Below are positions 25,688-34,452 of a DNA stretch of 64,000 bases, in pieces; position 1 is the stretch's first letter; every line of letters begins with the position of its first letter. The notes beneath the pieces are model-generated. The model was given only the letters and a program-made list of their open reading frames with translations, did no database searches and was not told the DNA's origin. The DNA is from Streptomyces catenulae (GTDB lineage: Bacteria; Actinomycetota; Actinomycetes; Streptomycetales; Streptomycetaceae): positions 1-64,000 of the forward strand of contig NZ_JODY01000021.1 of the NCBI RefSeq assembly GCF_000718015.1, given 5' to 3'. Position numbers and translations under genes: made by a program.

Positions 25688-25969
25688 TCAGACGGTCTCC
25701 GGCAGCTCGTCGAGCCCCTCGGCGACCAGCTTCGCCAGACGCTCCAGCGCGGCCTCGGCACCCTCGGCGTCCGAGGCGAGCACGATCTCCTCGCCGCCCT
25801 GGGCGCCCAGGCCCAGCACCGCGAGCATCGAGGCCGCGTTCACGGGGTTGCCGTCGGCCTTGGCGATCGTCACGGGAACGCCGGCGGCGGTGGCCGCACG
25901 GACGAAGATCGAGGCGGGACGGGCGTGCAGCCCCTCGGCCCAACCGACATTGACGCGGCGCTCAGCCAT
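25688..25969 (-). CDS. ptsH: HPr, phosphocarrier of the sugar phosphotransferase system
   Basis: The 93-residue product carries the active His15 in GLHARPA and the Ser47 region NAASMLAVLGLGAQ. HPr takes phosphate from PEP via enzyme I and passes it to sugar-specific IIA proteins in the cytosol. Actinobacterial HPr often lacks HPr-kinase control; whether Ser47 is used here cannot be told. The ATG at 25969 has GAAGGG upstream; the track-like extension to a TTG at 25984 adds only five residues. No other PTS gene is near. Confidence 0.95.
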   Translation of the reverse strand: MAERRVNVGWAEGLHARPASIFVRAATAAGVPVTIAKADGNPVNAASMLAVLGLGAQGGEEIVLASDAEGAEAALERLAKLVAEGLDELPETV

Positions 25970-26169
25970 GGTGTTGCCCTTCAAGTCGTAACGGTTGTCT
26001 AGACCAGTCTCTCACGCGGTCCCCGGTGCTCCGGAAGCCCCACCTCCGGTGTTCCGCACCACGTCCGGGCGGGTCCGCCGGTGCCGCCGTTCGCCCGCCC
26101 GTGGCCCGCCGTGCGCCCGGCCCCGCGCGCACCGGGCCGGTTGTCGGTGGCCGGTCGTACGCTGTCCGC

Positions 26170-29028
26170 ATGCAGCAGCCGCCCGATCATGCGTACCCGA
26201 GCCACTGGGAAGCCGATGTGGTGCTGCGCGACGGCGGCACCGCCCGGATCCGCCCGATCACCCCGGACGACGCCGAGCGCCTGGTCGCCTTCTACGAACA
26301 GGTCTCGGACGAGTCGAAGTACTACCGCTTCTTCGCGCCCTACCCGCGTCTCTCCGACCGCGACGTGCACCGCTTCACCCACCACGACTACGTCGACCGG
26401 GTCGGCCTCGCCGCCACCGTGGGCGGCGAGTTCATCGCCACCGTCCGCTACGACCGGATCGACCACCGGGGGTTGCCGGCCAAGGACCCGGGGGACGACC
26501 AGGCGGAGGTCGCCTTCCTGGTGCAGGACGCCCACCAGGGCCGCGGCGTCGCCTCCGCGCTGCTGGAGCACATCGCCGCCGTCGCCCGTGAGCGCGGCAT
26601 CCGCCGGTTCGCCGCCGAGGTGCTCCCCGCCAACACCAAGATGATCAAGGTGTTCACGGACGCCGGGTACACCCAGCAACGGACCTTCGAGGACGGCGTC
26701 GTCCGGTTGGAATTCGATCTCGAACCGACCGAGCAGTCCATGGCCGTGATGCGCGGCCGCGAGCAGCGCGCCGAGGCCCGCTCCATGCAGCGCCTCCTCG
26801 CCCCCGGCTCGGTCGCCGTCATCGGCACCGGCCGCACCCCCGGCGGCGTCGGCCGTACCGCGCTGCGCCATCTCCTCGACTCCGGCTTCACCGGCCGCGT
26901 CCACGCCGTCAACCACGCCTTCCCCGAGGGGACGGACCGCCTCGACCCCGAGGGCGTGCCCGCCGTCCGCTCCCTGCGGGAGATCGACGGCCCGGTCGAC
27001 CTCGCGGTCATCGCCGTCCCCGCCGACCACGTCCCCGAGGTGATCGACGACTGCGGGGAACACGGCGTCCAGGGCGTCCTGGTCCTCTCCTCCGGGTACG
27101 CCGAGGCCGGTACCGAGGGGCGCGAGCGCCAGCGCGCCCTGCTGCGCCGCACCCGCTCGTACGGCATGCGGCTGATCGGCCCGAATGCCTTCGGCTTGAT
27201 CAACACCGCCCCCGACGTCCGGCTGAACGCCTCCTTCGCCCCGCAGATGCCCGCCACCGGCCGCATCGGGCTCTTCACCCAGTCCGGCGCGATCGGCATC
27301 GCCCTGCTCAGCGGGTTGCACGAGCGCGGCCCCGGGGACGGCTCGCCCGCCGGGATCTCCACCTTCGTCTCGGCCGGTAACCGCGCCGACGCCTCCGGCA
27401 ACGACCTGCTCCAGTACTGGTACGACGATCCGGACACCGACGTCGCGATCCTCTACCTCGAATCCATCGGCAACCCCCGCAAGTTCACCCGCCTCGCCCG
27501 CCGCACCGCCGCCGTCAAACCGGTCGTCGTCGCCAAGGGCGCCCGCCACCACGGCACCGCGCCCCTGGGGCACACCGTCCCCACCGTCCGCATCCCGGAC
27601 AGCACCGTCGCCGCCCTGATGCGGCAGGCCGGGGTCATCCGCGTCGACACGGTCACCGAACTCCTCGACGCCGGACTGCTGCTCGCCTCCCAGCCGCTCC
27701 CCGCGGGCGCCCGCGTCGCCGTCCTCGGCAACTCCGAGGCGCTCTCCCTCCTCGCCTACGACGCCTGTCTGACCGAGGGCCTGCGCCCGCGCCGCCCCCG
27801 GGTGTTGCCCTCCGCGGCGACCGCGCACGACTTCCACACCGCCCTCGCCGAGGAACTGGCACGCGAGAGCTGCGACGCGGTCGTCGTCACCGCGATCCCC
27901 TGGGTCGCCGAGGGCGAGGCGGCCACCCAGGGGGAGGTCGAGGAGTTGGCGACGGCGCTGCGCTCGGCGGCCGCCGCGGGCCCCGCCAAGCCGGTTGCCG
28001 TCGCCCACCTGGCCATGGACGCGCTCGCCATGGCCCTGGCCGCCCCGGGGACGGCCGAAGCGGCGCCCCCGGCCGAGGACGCGCCCCCGGGCGCCCACCC
28101 TGCGGACCCGGCGCCCGCCACGGATCCCGCCACCCCGTACCCCTCCGCCCGCGTCCCGCTCCCGGCGTACCCCGCTGCCGAGCGCGCCGTGCGGGCCCTC
28201 GCCGAGGCCGTGCGGTACGCCGCCTGGCGCCGGGAGGCCGCCGAGCCGGGCCGGGTCCCCGCGTACGACGACATACAGGAGGCCGCGGCCGGAGCCGACA
28301 TCGCGCGGCTGCTCGACCACCTCGACCCGCCCGCCGGGCGCTCCGTCCCGCTGCCCACCGAGGACGCCGCCGCCCTGCTCGCCCGTTACGGCATCCCCAC
28401 CGAACCGTCCCTGCCCGCCCCCGGCCCGGACGCCGCAGTCCGCGCCGCCGCCCGGCTCGGCTACCCCGTCGCCCTCAAGACCACCGCCCCCCACCTCCGC
28501 CACCGCAGCGACCTGGGCGGCATCCGTCTGGACATCGCCGACGAGGAGGACCTGCGCCGCACCTACGGCGAGCTGACCGCGGCCCTCGGCACCCCGGAGG
28601 AGCTGGCGCCCGTGGTGCAGAAGATGGTGCCGCGCGGTGTCGACACCGTGGTGCGCGCCGCCATCGACCCGGCGGCCGGTGCCGTCCTCTCGTTCGGCCT
28701 GGCGGGCGCCCCCTCCCAGCTGCTGGGCGACATCGCGCACCGCCTCATCCCCGTGACCGACCGCGACGTCGACGCCCAGATCCGGTCGATCCGCGCCGCC
28801 CCGCTCCTCTTCGGCTGGCGCGGCTCGCAGCCGGTCGACACCGCCGCGCTGGCCGATGTGCTGCTGCGGGTCTCCCGGCTGGTCGACGACCACCCCGAGG
28901 TGGTGGGCGTCGATCTGGAGCCGGTCGTCGTCGCCCCGCACGGCCTGTCCGTCCTCGGGGCCTCCGTCCGCCTCGCCCGTCCGCCCGCCACCACCGACCT
29001 CGGCCCCCGCCGCCTGCCCGTCTACTGA
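26170..29028 (+). CDS. GNAT acetyltransferase fused to NDP-forming acyl-CoA synthetase-like domains (Pat type)
   Basis: The 952-residue fusion starts with a GNAT domain (about residues 15-180, acetyl-CoA loop QDAHQGRGVASALLE). It is followed by the CoA-binding, succinyl-CoA-ligase-like and ATP-grasp parts of an ADP-forming acyl-CoA synthetase (GPNAFGLIN, TQSGAIGIALL, VALKTTAPHLRHRSDLGGI). The ligase loop that is usually NAGG reads GNSEAL, so the synthetase part is probably regulatory, as in Pat protein-lysine acetyltransferases. His468 in GHTVPT sits where the phospho-histidine of active synthetases lies. It likely acetylates enzymes such as acyl-CoA synthetases. The GNAT-first order is the arrangement common in actinobacteria. 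Confidence 0.88.
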   Translation: MQQPPDHAYPSHWEADVVLRDGGTARIRPITPDDAERLVAFYEQVSDESKYYRFFAPYPRLSDRDVHRFTHHDYVDRVGLAATVGGEFIATVRYDRIDHRGLPAKDPGDDQAEVAFLVQDAHQGRGVASALLEHIAAVARERGIRRFAAEVLPANTKMIKVFTDAGYTQQRTFEDGVVRLEFDLEPTEQSMAVMRGREQRAEARSMQRLLAPGSVAVIGTGRTPGGVGRTALRHLLDSGFTGRVHAVNHAFPEGTDRLDPEGVPAVRSLREIDGPVDLAVIAVPADHVPEVIDDCGEHGVQGVLVLSSGYAEAGTEGRERQRALLRRTRSYGMRLIGPNAFGLINTAPDVRLNASFAPQMPATGRIGLFTQSGAIGIALLSGLHERGPGDGSPAGISTFVSAGNRADASGNDLLQYWYDDPDTDVAILYLESIGNPRKFTRLARRTAAVKPVVVAKGARHHGTAPLGHTVPTVRIPDSTVAALMRQAGVIRVDTVTELLDAGLLLASQPLPAGARVAVLGNSEALSLLAYDACLTEGLRPRRPRVLPSAATAHDFHTALAEELARESCDAVVVTAIPWVAEGEAATQGEVEELATALRSAAAAGPAKPVAVAHLAMDALAMALAAPGTAEAAPPAEDAPPGAHPADPAPATDPATPYPSARVPLPAYPAAERAVRALAEAVRYAAWRREAAEPGRVPAYDDIQEAAAGADIARLLDHLDPPAGRSVPLPTEDAAALLARYGIPTEPSLPAPGPDAAVRAAARLGYPVALKTTAPHLRHRSDLGGIRLDIADEEDLRRTYGELTAALGTPEELAPVVQKMVPRGVDTVVRAAIDPAAGAVLSFGLAGAPSQLLGDIAHRLIPVTDRDVDAQIRSIRAAPLLFGWRGSQPVDTAALADVLLRVSRLVDDHPEVVGVDLEPVVVAPHGLSVLGASVRLARPPATTDLGPRRLPVY

Positions 29029-29117
29029 CCGCCCGCGCCGGGTCCGCTCCGCGCGGGCGCGGACCGGCTCGTCCCGGGCGTCCTGCTGCCCCCTTGGGGG
29101 CCCGTAAGATGGAGGAC

Positions 29118-29711
29118 ATGGCTAAGACCGGTACGACGACCCAGGGGCTGCGCGCGGCGATCGAGCGCAGCGGCTACTACCCGGCCCTCGTGGCCGAGGC
29201 GGTGCAGGCCGCCGTCGGCGGTGAGCCGGTCGCGGCGTACCTGGTGCACCAGGAGACGACCTTCGACGCCAACGAGGTCCGCCGCCATGTGACCGTCCTC
29301 GTCCTCACCGACACCCGCTTCATCGTCAGCCACACCGATGAGCAGGCCGCCGACGCCACCTCCCCGTCCCCGTACGCCACGACCTCCACCGAGTCCGTGA
29401 AGCTGGGGCGGATCTCCTCGGTGGTGCTCAGCCGCGTGGTGGCCAACCCGGAGTCGTACACCCCGGGCCAGCTGCCCCGCGAGGTCGTGCTCACCATCGG
29501 CTGGGGCGCCGTCGCCCGCCTCGACCTGGAGCCCGCCACCTGCGGCGACCCCAACTGCGAGGCCGACCACGGCTACACCGGCTCCTCCACCGCCGACGAT
29601 CTCTCGCTGCGGGTCAGCGAGGCCGGTGACGGCCCCGACTCCGTCCGCGAGACGCTGACCTTCGCGCAGGCGCTCTCCGAGGCCACCGCGGCCACCACGA
29701 GCGCCCGCTGA
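29118..29711 (+). CDS. DUF5998 protein
   Basis: The 197-residue soluble protein matches an actinobacterial family of unknown function (GLRAAIERSGYYPALVAEAV, HQETTFDANEVRRHVTVLVLT). A CGDPNCEADHGYTG motif near residue 145 could bind metal. Its stop overlaps the ATG of the phosphodiesterase-like gene (TGATG), so the pair is coupled. The start is uncertain: the ATG at 29118 has GGAGG only two bases away, and an ATG at 29109 is in frame. Confidence 0.85.
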   Translation: MAKTGTTTQGLRAAIERSGYYPALVAEAVQAAVGGEPVAAYLVHQETTFDANEVRRHVTVLVLTDTRFIVSHTDEQAADATSPSPYATTSTESVKLGRISSVVLSRVVANPESYTPGQLPREVVLTIGWGAVARLDLEPATCGDPNCEADHGYTGSSTADDLSLRVSEAGDGPDSVRETLTFAQALSEATAATTSAR

Positions 29712-30901
29712 TGGGGTACACCGCCCCCGCCTGGCCGGAGCCCGAGCCGCTCGACCCGCTGACCGCCCCGCTGCCCCGTTACGGCACCGGCTCGCTCGCC
29801 GATCTGCTGCCCGCTGTCGTCGCAGGTCAGGGCGTGTCCGGCCCGCCGACGTCGATGGAGCTGGCGCCCGCCGACCGGGCCTGCGTCTTCCTCATCGACG
29901 GTCTCGGCTGGGAGCTGCTGCGCGCCCACCCGGACGAGGCGCCGTTCCTGACGTCCCTCCTGGACACCTCCTGCAACGGCACCGGCCGCCCGCTCACCGC
30001 CGGTTTCCCCTCCACCACCGCCACCTCGCTCGCCTCCGTCGGCACCGGCCTGCCGCCGGGCGCCCACGGTCTGCCCGGCTACACCTGCGAGGACCCGTCC
30101 TCCGGCGCGCTGATGAACCAGCTGCGCTGGCAGCCGTGGACCGACCCGTACGCCTGGCAGCCGTATCCGACGGTGTTCCAGCTGGCCGACGCCGCGGGCG
30201 TGCACACCTGCCAGGTCTCCGCGCCGCACTTCGCGCAGACCCCGCTGACCAAGATCGCGCTGAGCGGCGGCACCTTCCACGGCCGCCTCAGCGGCGAGGA
30301 GCGCATGGACCTCGCCGCCGCCCAACTCGCCGCGGCCGACCGCGCGCTGGTCTACACGTACTACGCCGAGGTCGACGGCAACGGCCACCGCTACGGCGTG
30401 GACTCCGACGCCTGGCGCGGTCAGCTGATGTACGTCGACCGGCTCGCCCAGCGCCTCGCCGAACAACTCCCGCCGCGCAGCGCCCTCTACATCACCGCCG
30501 ACCACGGCATGATCGACATCCCCTTCGACCCGGAGTCGCGTATCGACTTCGACGAGGACTGGGAACTGAGCGCCGGTGTCCGCCTGTTGGGCGGCGAGGG
30601 CCGCGCCCGCCACGTCTACGCCCACCCGGGCGCCGCGGGCGACGTTCTCGCCGTGTGGCGGGAGGTCGTCGGCGAGCAGATGTGGGTGGCGAGCCGCGAC
30701 GAGGCCATCGCGGCGGGCTGGTTCGGGCCGCACATCGACGACCGGGTACGCGGCCGTATCGGCGATGTCGTCGCCGCCGCCCACGCCGACATGGTGATCA
30801 TCGCGAGTGAGCGTGAGCCCGGTGAGTCGAGGATGGTCGGTATGCACGGGTCGATGACGCCCGTGGAGCAGCTCGTCCCGCTGCTGGAAGTCCGCACCTG
30901 A
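29711..30901 (+). CDS. Alkaline-phosphatase-superfamily protein (nucleotide pyrophosphatase/phosphodiesterase-like)
   Basis: The 396-residue product shows the metal and nucleophile motifs of the type I phosphodiesterase/nucleotide pyrophosphatase family. These are LIDGLGWE near residue 60, the nucleophile Thr in FPSTTATSL, EVDGNGHRYG, ITADHGMID and a final His in VGMHGSMTP. It should hydrolyse a phosphodiester or pyrophosphate using two divalent metals. No signal peptide is visible, so it is likely cytosolic. It is translationally coupled to DUF5998, and the substrate is unknown. Confidence 0.87.
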   Translation: MGYTAPAWPEPEPLDPLTAPLPRYGTGSLADLLPAVVAGQGVSGPPTSMELAPADRACVFLIDGLGWELLRAHPDEAPFLTSLLDTSCNGTGRPLTAGFPSTTATSLASVGTGLPPGAHGLPGYTCEDPSSGALMNQLRWQPWTDPYAWQPYPTVFQLADAAGVHTCQVSAPHFAQTPLTKIALSGGTFHGRLSGEERMDLAAAQLAAADRALVYTYYAEVDGNGHRYGVDSDAWRGQLMYVDRLAQRLAEQLPPRSALYITADHGMIDIPFDPESRIDFDEDWELSAGVRLLGGEGRARHVYAHPGAAGDVLAVWREVVGEQMWVASRDEAIAAGWFGPHIDDRVRGRIGDVVAAAHADMVIIASEREPGESRMVGMHGSMTPVEQLVPLLEVRT

Positions 30902-31098
30902 CCTGCGAAGTCCCCGTCCGATCCGCGACGTTCCGCCGCGCCGCTCCCGTCCCCGCCCTGCCGTCGCGAGCCCGAGGGGCCCGCACTCAGGCGTGCCCGG
31001 GCCGGTGTCCCTCCGGGGCGCCGGGCGGACCGGCGCGGCGCCCCGTTCCGGCCTGCCGCCCACCGCACCCCGCCCGTCCGAAAGGTCCCCCTCTCCCC

Positions 31099-31749
31099 AT
31101 GTCCGAACTGGTCTTCTTCTCCGGCACCATGGATTGCGGGAAGAGCACCCTGGCGCTCCAGATGGGCCACAACCGCTCGGCGCGCGGCCTGCAGGGCGTG
31201 ATCTTCACCCGCGACGACCGGGCGGGCGCGGGCAAACTCTCCTCCCGGCTCGGGCTGGTGACCGACGCCGTCGAGGCGGCCCCGGACATGGACCTCTACG
31301 CCCATCTCGTCGGTGAGATGTCGAAGGGCGGCAAGGTCGACTACGTGATCGTGGACGAGGCGCAGTTCCTCCACCCCGAGCAGATCGACCAACTCGCCCG
31401 TGTCGTCGACGACCTGGGGCTGGACGTCTTCGCCTTCGGCATCACCACCGACTTCCGCACCCGGCTCTTCCCCGGATCCCAGCGGCTGATCGAACTGGCC
31501 GACCGGATCGAGGCGCTCCAGGTCGAGGCGATGTGCTGGTGCGGCGCGCGTGCCACCCACAACGCCCGCACGGTGGGCGGCGAGATGGTCGTCGAGGGCG
31601 AGCAGGTCGTCGTCGGCGACGTGAACCAGCACGCGGGCGACATCGGCTACGAGGTGCTCTGCCGCCGCCACCACCTGCGCCGGGTGACCAGCGCCGCCGC
31701 ACACGCGGACGCCCTCTCCCCGGACGTCTTGCCGGTGGACCCGGCCTGA
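31099..31749 (+). CDS. tdk: Thymidine kinase
   Basis: The 216-residue product has P-loop GTMDCGKST (residues 9-17), the catalytic DEAQFL segment, and the lasso domain with zinc ligands (MCWCGARATHNAR, YEVLCRRHH). It phosphorylates thymidine with ATP for pyrimidine salvage in the cytosol. The length and motif order are those of the TK1-like class. The gene lies 200 bases downstream of the phosphodiesterase-like gene in the same direction. Confidence 0.95.
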   Translation: MSELVFFSGTMDCGKSTLALQMGHNRSARGLQGVIFTRDDRAGAGKLSSRLGLVTDAVEAAPDMDLYAHLVGEMSKGGKVDYVIVDEAQFLHPEQIDQLARVVDDLGLDVFAFGITTDFRTRLFPGSQRLIELADRIEALQVEAMCWCGARATHNARTVGGEMVVEGEQVVVGDVNQHAGDIGYEVLCRRHHLRRVTSAAAHADALSPDVLPVDPA

Positions 31750-31820
31750 CCGTACTGCCGGAGTCTGCCGGTCCGCGGGACCTCTGGGGGCGTCGCCTGG
31801 AGGGGGACGGGGCCTTCCGC

Positions 31821-32325
31821 CATGCCGCAGTTGATCTGACGGTCTCCGACGCTGCCACCGGCCTCGTCGCGCAGGGCGCCGATTACCTTGCCCACCAGAA
31901 CGGCAAGCTGCCGGTCGTCTCCGCCCCGTGGGGCTGGGCCTCCACGGTGTTCGGCTTCGGGGAGGGCGCCAGCTACGCGGTCGGCTCCCGGGGGCGACTG
32001 TTCCTCTTCCCGATCCTCTCCGGCCTGTCGATGGGCTACCAGGTCTTCGTCGTCAGTCGCATCAAGGAGACGGCGATGGACGCCGTACTCGCTGGGTGGG
32101 CGGTTCTCGACGGGGTCGACAAATCGGCAAATGCGGTCACCAGCGCCGCCGTCGTGATGGTCACTGTCATCGCCAGCTTCATGCTGCTGCACCAGACGAA
32201 GATGAAGTAGATCGGCTTCAGCCTCGCGGTCGCTGTTCTGCTCGGCGGCAGTGCTCTACGCCTTCATCATCCGCATCATGCCCCTGCCGTCGCCCCTGGC
32301 GCTCCTGCGCAACGCCGCCTGGTGA
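31821..32325 (+). pseudogene. Remnant of a small membrane-protein gene
   Basis: A coding-like frame through 32210 reads DYLAHQNGKLPVV, LFLFPILSGLSMGYQVFVV and SAAVVMVTVIASFMLLHQ but has no ATG, GTG or TTG before 31947. After its TAG, coding-like sequence goes on (IGFSLAVAVLLGG). A further frame shift leads to AVLYAFIIRIMPLPSPLALL ending at a TGA at 32323-32325. A premature stop plus a frameshift, with strong GC bias at the third codon position throughout, point to a recently decayed membrane protein. The family is not recognised. Confidence 0.5.
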
Positions 32326-32494
32326 CCGCCCCGCCCCATGCGACGCGCCCAGGAAGGTATGGCCCCGACCCAGCCCGGGGCGGTTCCGGCCGCAATGGTT
32401 CCTGCCTGTCGCTGATCGCTGACCACTGACCGACGGATAGTCGACGAACGCAGGGCGCGAGCCCCGGAGGCATGGCCAACCCCGAACCCACGCC

Positions 32495-33298
32495 TCACTC
32501 GTAGGTATCCGCCCCAATACCCTCGGGTGCGGGCCGGATGACGGTGAAGGCGGCGCCCCCGGGGTCGGTCACCGTGGCCAACCGGCCATGGGGGGAGTCG
32601 CGAGGCGGCCGGACCACATGGCCGCCGAGCCCCTCGACCCGTCGGACCGCGGCGTCGGTGTCCGACACCGCGAAGTACGTCATCCACCGTGGGCCCGCCT
32701 CACGCGGCAGCGCGTTGCCCACCCCGTGGAGGCCGGCCACGGGGTGGCCCTTCAGGCGCAGCGTCAGATAGTCGAAGTCGGCCGAGACCACTGCCTGGGA
32801 CTCGTAGCCGAAGACATGCTCGTAGAACGGTCCGGCGGAGTGGGTCTCGCGGGTGATCAGCTCGTTCCACACCGGGGTGCCCGGTTCTCCGGCGGCCGCG
32901 GTGGCGGTCGCCGCACGGCCCTGCCAGATGCCGAAGACCGCGCCCTGCGGGTCACAGGCGAGAGCCATCCGCCCGGCGCCCCCGGTGTCCAGCGGCCCCA
33001 CGCCCACCGTCCCGCCGCAGTACCGGATCCGCTCCGCGGTCGCGTCCACGTCCTCGGTGGCCAGATAGGTGGTCCAGGAGACGGGCAACCGGCGGTCGGC
33101 CGCGGGCTCGCCGAGCCCGGCCACTTCCCGCCCGTCCAGAACGGCGTGACGGTACGGTCCGAGGTGCTGCGGTCCCGGGCGGAACTCCCAGCCGAACAGT
33201 GCCCCGTAGAACTCCTGCGTCGCGGCCAGGCGGTGTGTCAGCAGGCTCACCCAGCAGGGCGCACCGGTCAACCGCCGGGTCGCTGCCTCGGTCGTCAT
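32495..33298 (-). CDS. VOC (glyoxalase/bleomycin-resistance) protein with two domains
   Basis: The 267-residue product has two VOC domains in tandem (CWVSLLTHRLAATQEFYGALFGWEF and VWNELITRETHSAGPFYEHVFGYE), each with the beta-alpha-beta-beta-beta pattern and the DPQGAVFGIW / DPGGAAFTVI end strand. The metal-ligand pattern of true glyoxalases is not clear. Relatives are annotated as hydroxylases or antibiotic-binding proteins without direct evidence. The ATG at 33298 has GAGGAG nine bases upstream; a GTG at 33304 is too close to it. Confidence 0.85.
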   Translation of the reverse strand: MTTEAATRRLTGAPCWVSLLTHRLAATQEFYGALFGWEFRPGPQHLGPYRHAVLDGREVAGLGEPAADRRLPVSWTTYLATEDVDATAERIRYCGGTVGVGPLDTGGAGRMALACDPQGAVFGIWQGRAATATAAAGEPGTPVWNELITRETHSAGPFYEHVFGYESQAVVSADFDYLTLRLKGHPVAGLHGVGNALPREAGPRWMTYFAVSDTDAAVRRVEGLGGHVVRPPRDSPHGRLATVTDPGGAAFTVIRPAPEGIGADTYE

Positions 33299-33547
33299 CG
33301 TCACTCACTCCTCGGTCCATCGCGGTGGTGGCCATGGGACGGGCGCGGGACCCGAGGCAGATGCTCGCACCAGGCGCCCCGGGGGCCCCTCCGACCGCGC
33401 CGTGACTGGCCGTTCCGTTCCGGAGAACGCCCGATTTCGGCGGTGTTACCCCGATACCGTGGCGGGAGCGGGCGGGGCCTCCTCCGTCATACGGAGGGTG
33501 TGCGTCCGCCTTCCGTACGTAGCCGTCCCTACGCAAGGATGAGTGCC

Positions 33548-34384
33548 ATGAATGACATCATCACCGCTACCGAACTCGCGAGCGAGTCGGCGGGCGACAA
33601 CCCGCCCGTCCTCCTGGATGTCCGCTGGCAGCTCCAGGGACCGCACGGCCGCCCCGACTACGAGGCGGGGCACCTGCCCGGCGCCGTCTTCATCGATCTC
33701 GACGCCGACCTCGCCGGCCCGGCGGGCGACGAGGGCCGCCACCCCCTGCCCGACGTCGCCGTCTTCACCGCCGCCATGCGCCGCGCCGGGGTACGGGACG
33801 ACCGCCCCGTCGTCACCTACGACGCCGGACTGGGCTGGGCCGCGGCGCGGGCCTGGTGGCTGCTGCGCTGGGCCGGGCACCGCGATGTGCGGGTGCTCGA
33901 CGGCGGACTGGCGGCGTGGACGGCGTCCGGCGGGGCGGTCACGACGGAGATCCCGCAGCCGCAGGAAGGCGACTTCACGCCCGAGCCCGGCGGCCTGCCG
34001 CAGCTGACGGCGGACGAGGCGGCCGCCCTGGCCCGTCGCGGCGTCCTGCTGGATGCGCGGTCCGCCGAGCGCTACCGGGGCGAGGCGGCCTCCGTCGACC
34101 GCGTCGGCGGCCACATCCCCGGCGCCGTCTCCGCCCCGACGACGGAGAACGTCACCGAGGACCACACCTTCCGCCCGGCCGCCGCACTCGCCAAGCGGTT
34201 CGCGGCACTCGGTGCCAAGAGCGACGCGGAGGTCGGCGTCTACTGCGGTTCCGGCGTCTCCGGCGCCCAGGAGGTACTGGCCCTGTCGCTCGCGGGCGTC
34301 CCGGCGGCGCTGTACATCGGCTCGTGGAGCGGCTGGACCGCGGACTCGTCCCGCCCCGTCGCCACCGGCGCACAGCCCGGCTGA
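33548..34384 (+). CDS. sseA: Thiosulfate/3-mercaptopyruvate sulfurtransferase, two rhodanese domains
   Basis: The 278-residue product has an inactive N-terminal rhodanese domain (VLLDVRWQL, GAVFIDLD, YDAGLGWAAARAWWLLRW, VLDGGLAAW) and an active C-terminal one. The latter has catalytic Cys233 in VYCGSGVSGAQ and the SWSGWTAD segment. It transfers sulfane sulfur from thiosulfate or mercaptopyruvate to a thiol acceptor; the CGSGV loop is closer to mercaptopyruvate types. The ATG at 33548 has AAGGA eight bases upstream. The gene is convergent with sepH across a strong terminator. Confidence 0.9.
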   Translation: MNDIITATELASESAGDNPPVLLDVRWQLQGPHGRPDYEAGHLPGAVFIDLDADLAGPAGDEGRHPLPDVAVFTAAMRRAGVRDDRPVVTYDAGLGWAAARAWWLLRWAGHRDVRVLDGGLAAWTASGGAVTTEIPQPQEGDFTPEPGGLPQLTADEAAALARRGVLLDARSAERYRGEAASVDRVGGHIPGAVSAPTTENVTEDHTFRPAAALAKRFAALGAKSDAEVGVYCGSGVSGAQEVLALSLAGVPAALYIGSWSGWTADSSRPVATGAQPG

Positions 34385-34396
34385 GCCACCACGTAG

Positions 34397-34437
34397 CGAT
34401 CCGCCCGCCCCGTCGTGTGCACGGGGCGGGCGGATCG
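34397..34437. terminator. Bidirectional terminator between sseA and sepH
   Basis: A perfect 17-bp stem (CGATCCGCCCGCCCCGT with its complement at 34421-34437) around a seven-base loop. Confidence 0.92.
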
Positions 34438-34452
34438 TGGGGCGTGGTGGCG

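Noticed and set aside
25999..28941. A 980-residue minus-strand frame
   Set aside because: Antisense to the GNAT/acyl-CoA-synthetase gene; composition is Gly/Arg/Asp-rich without any domain.
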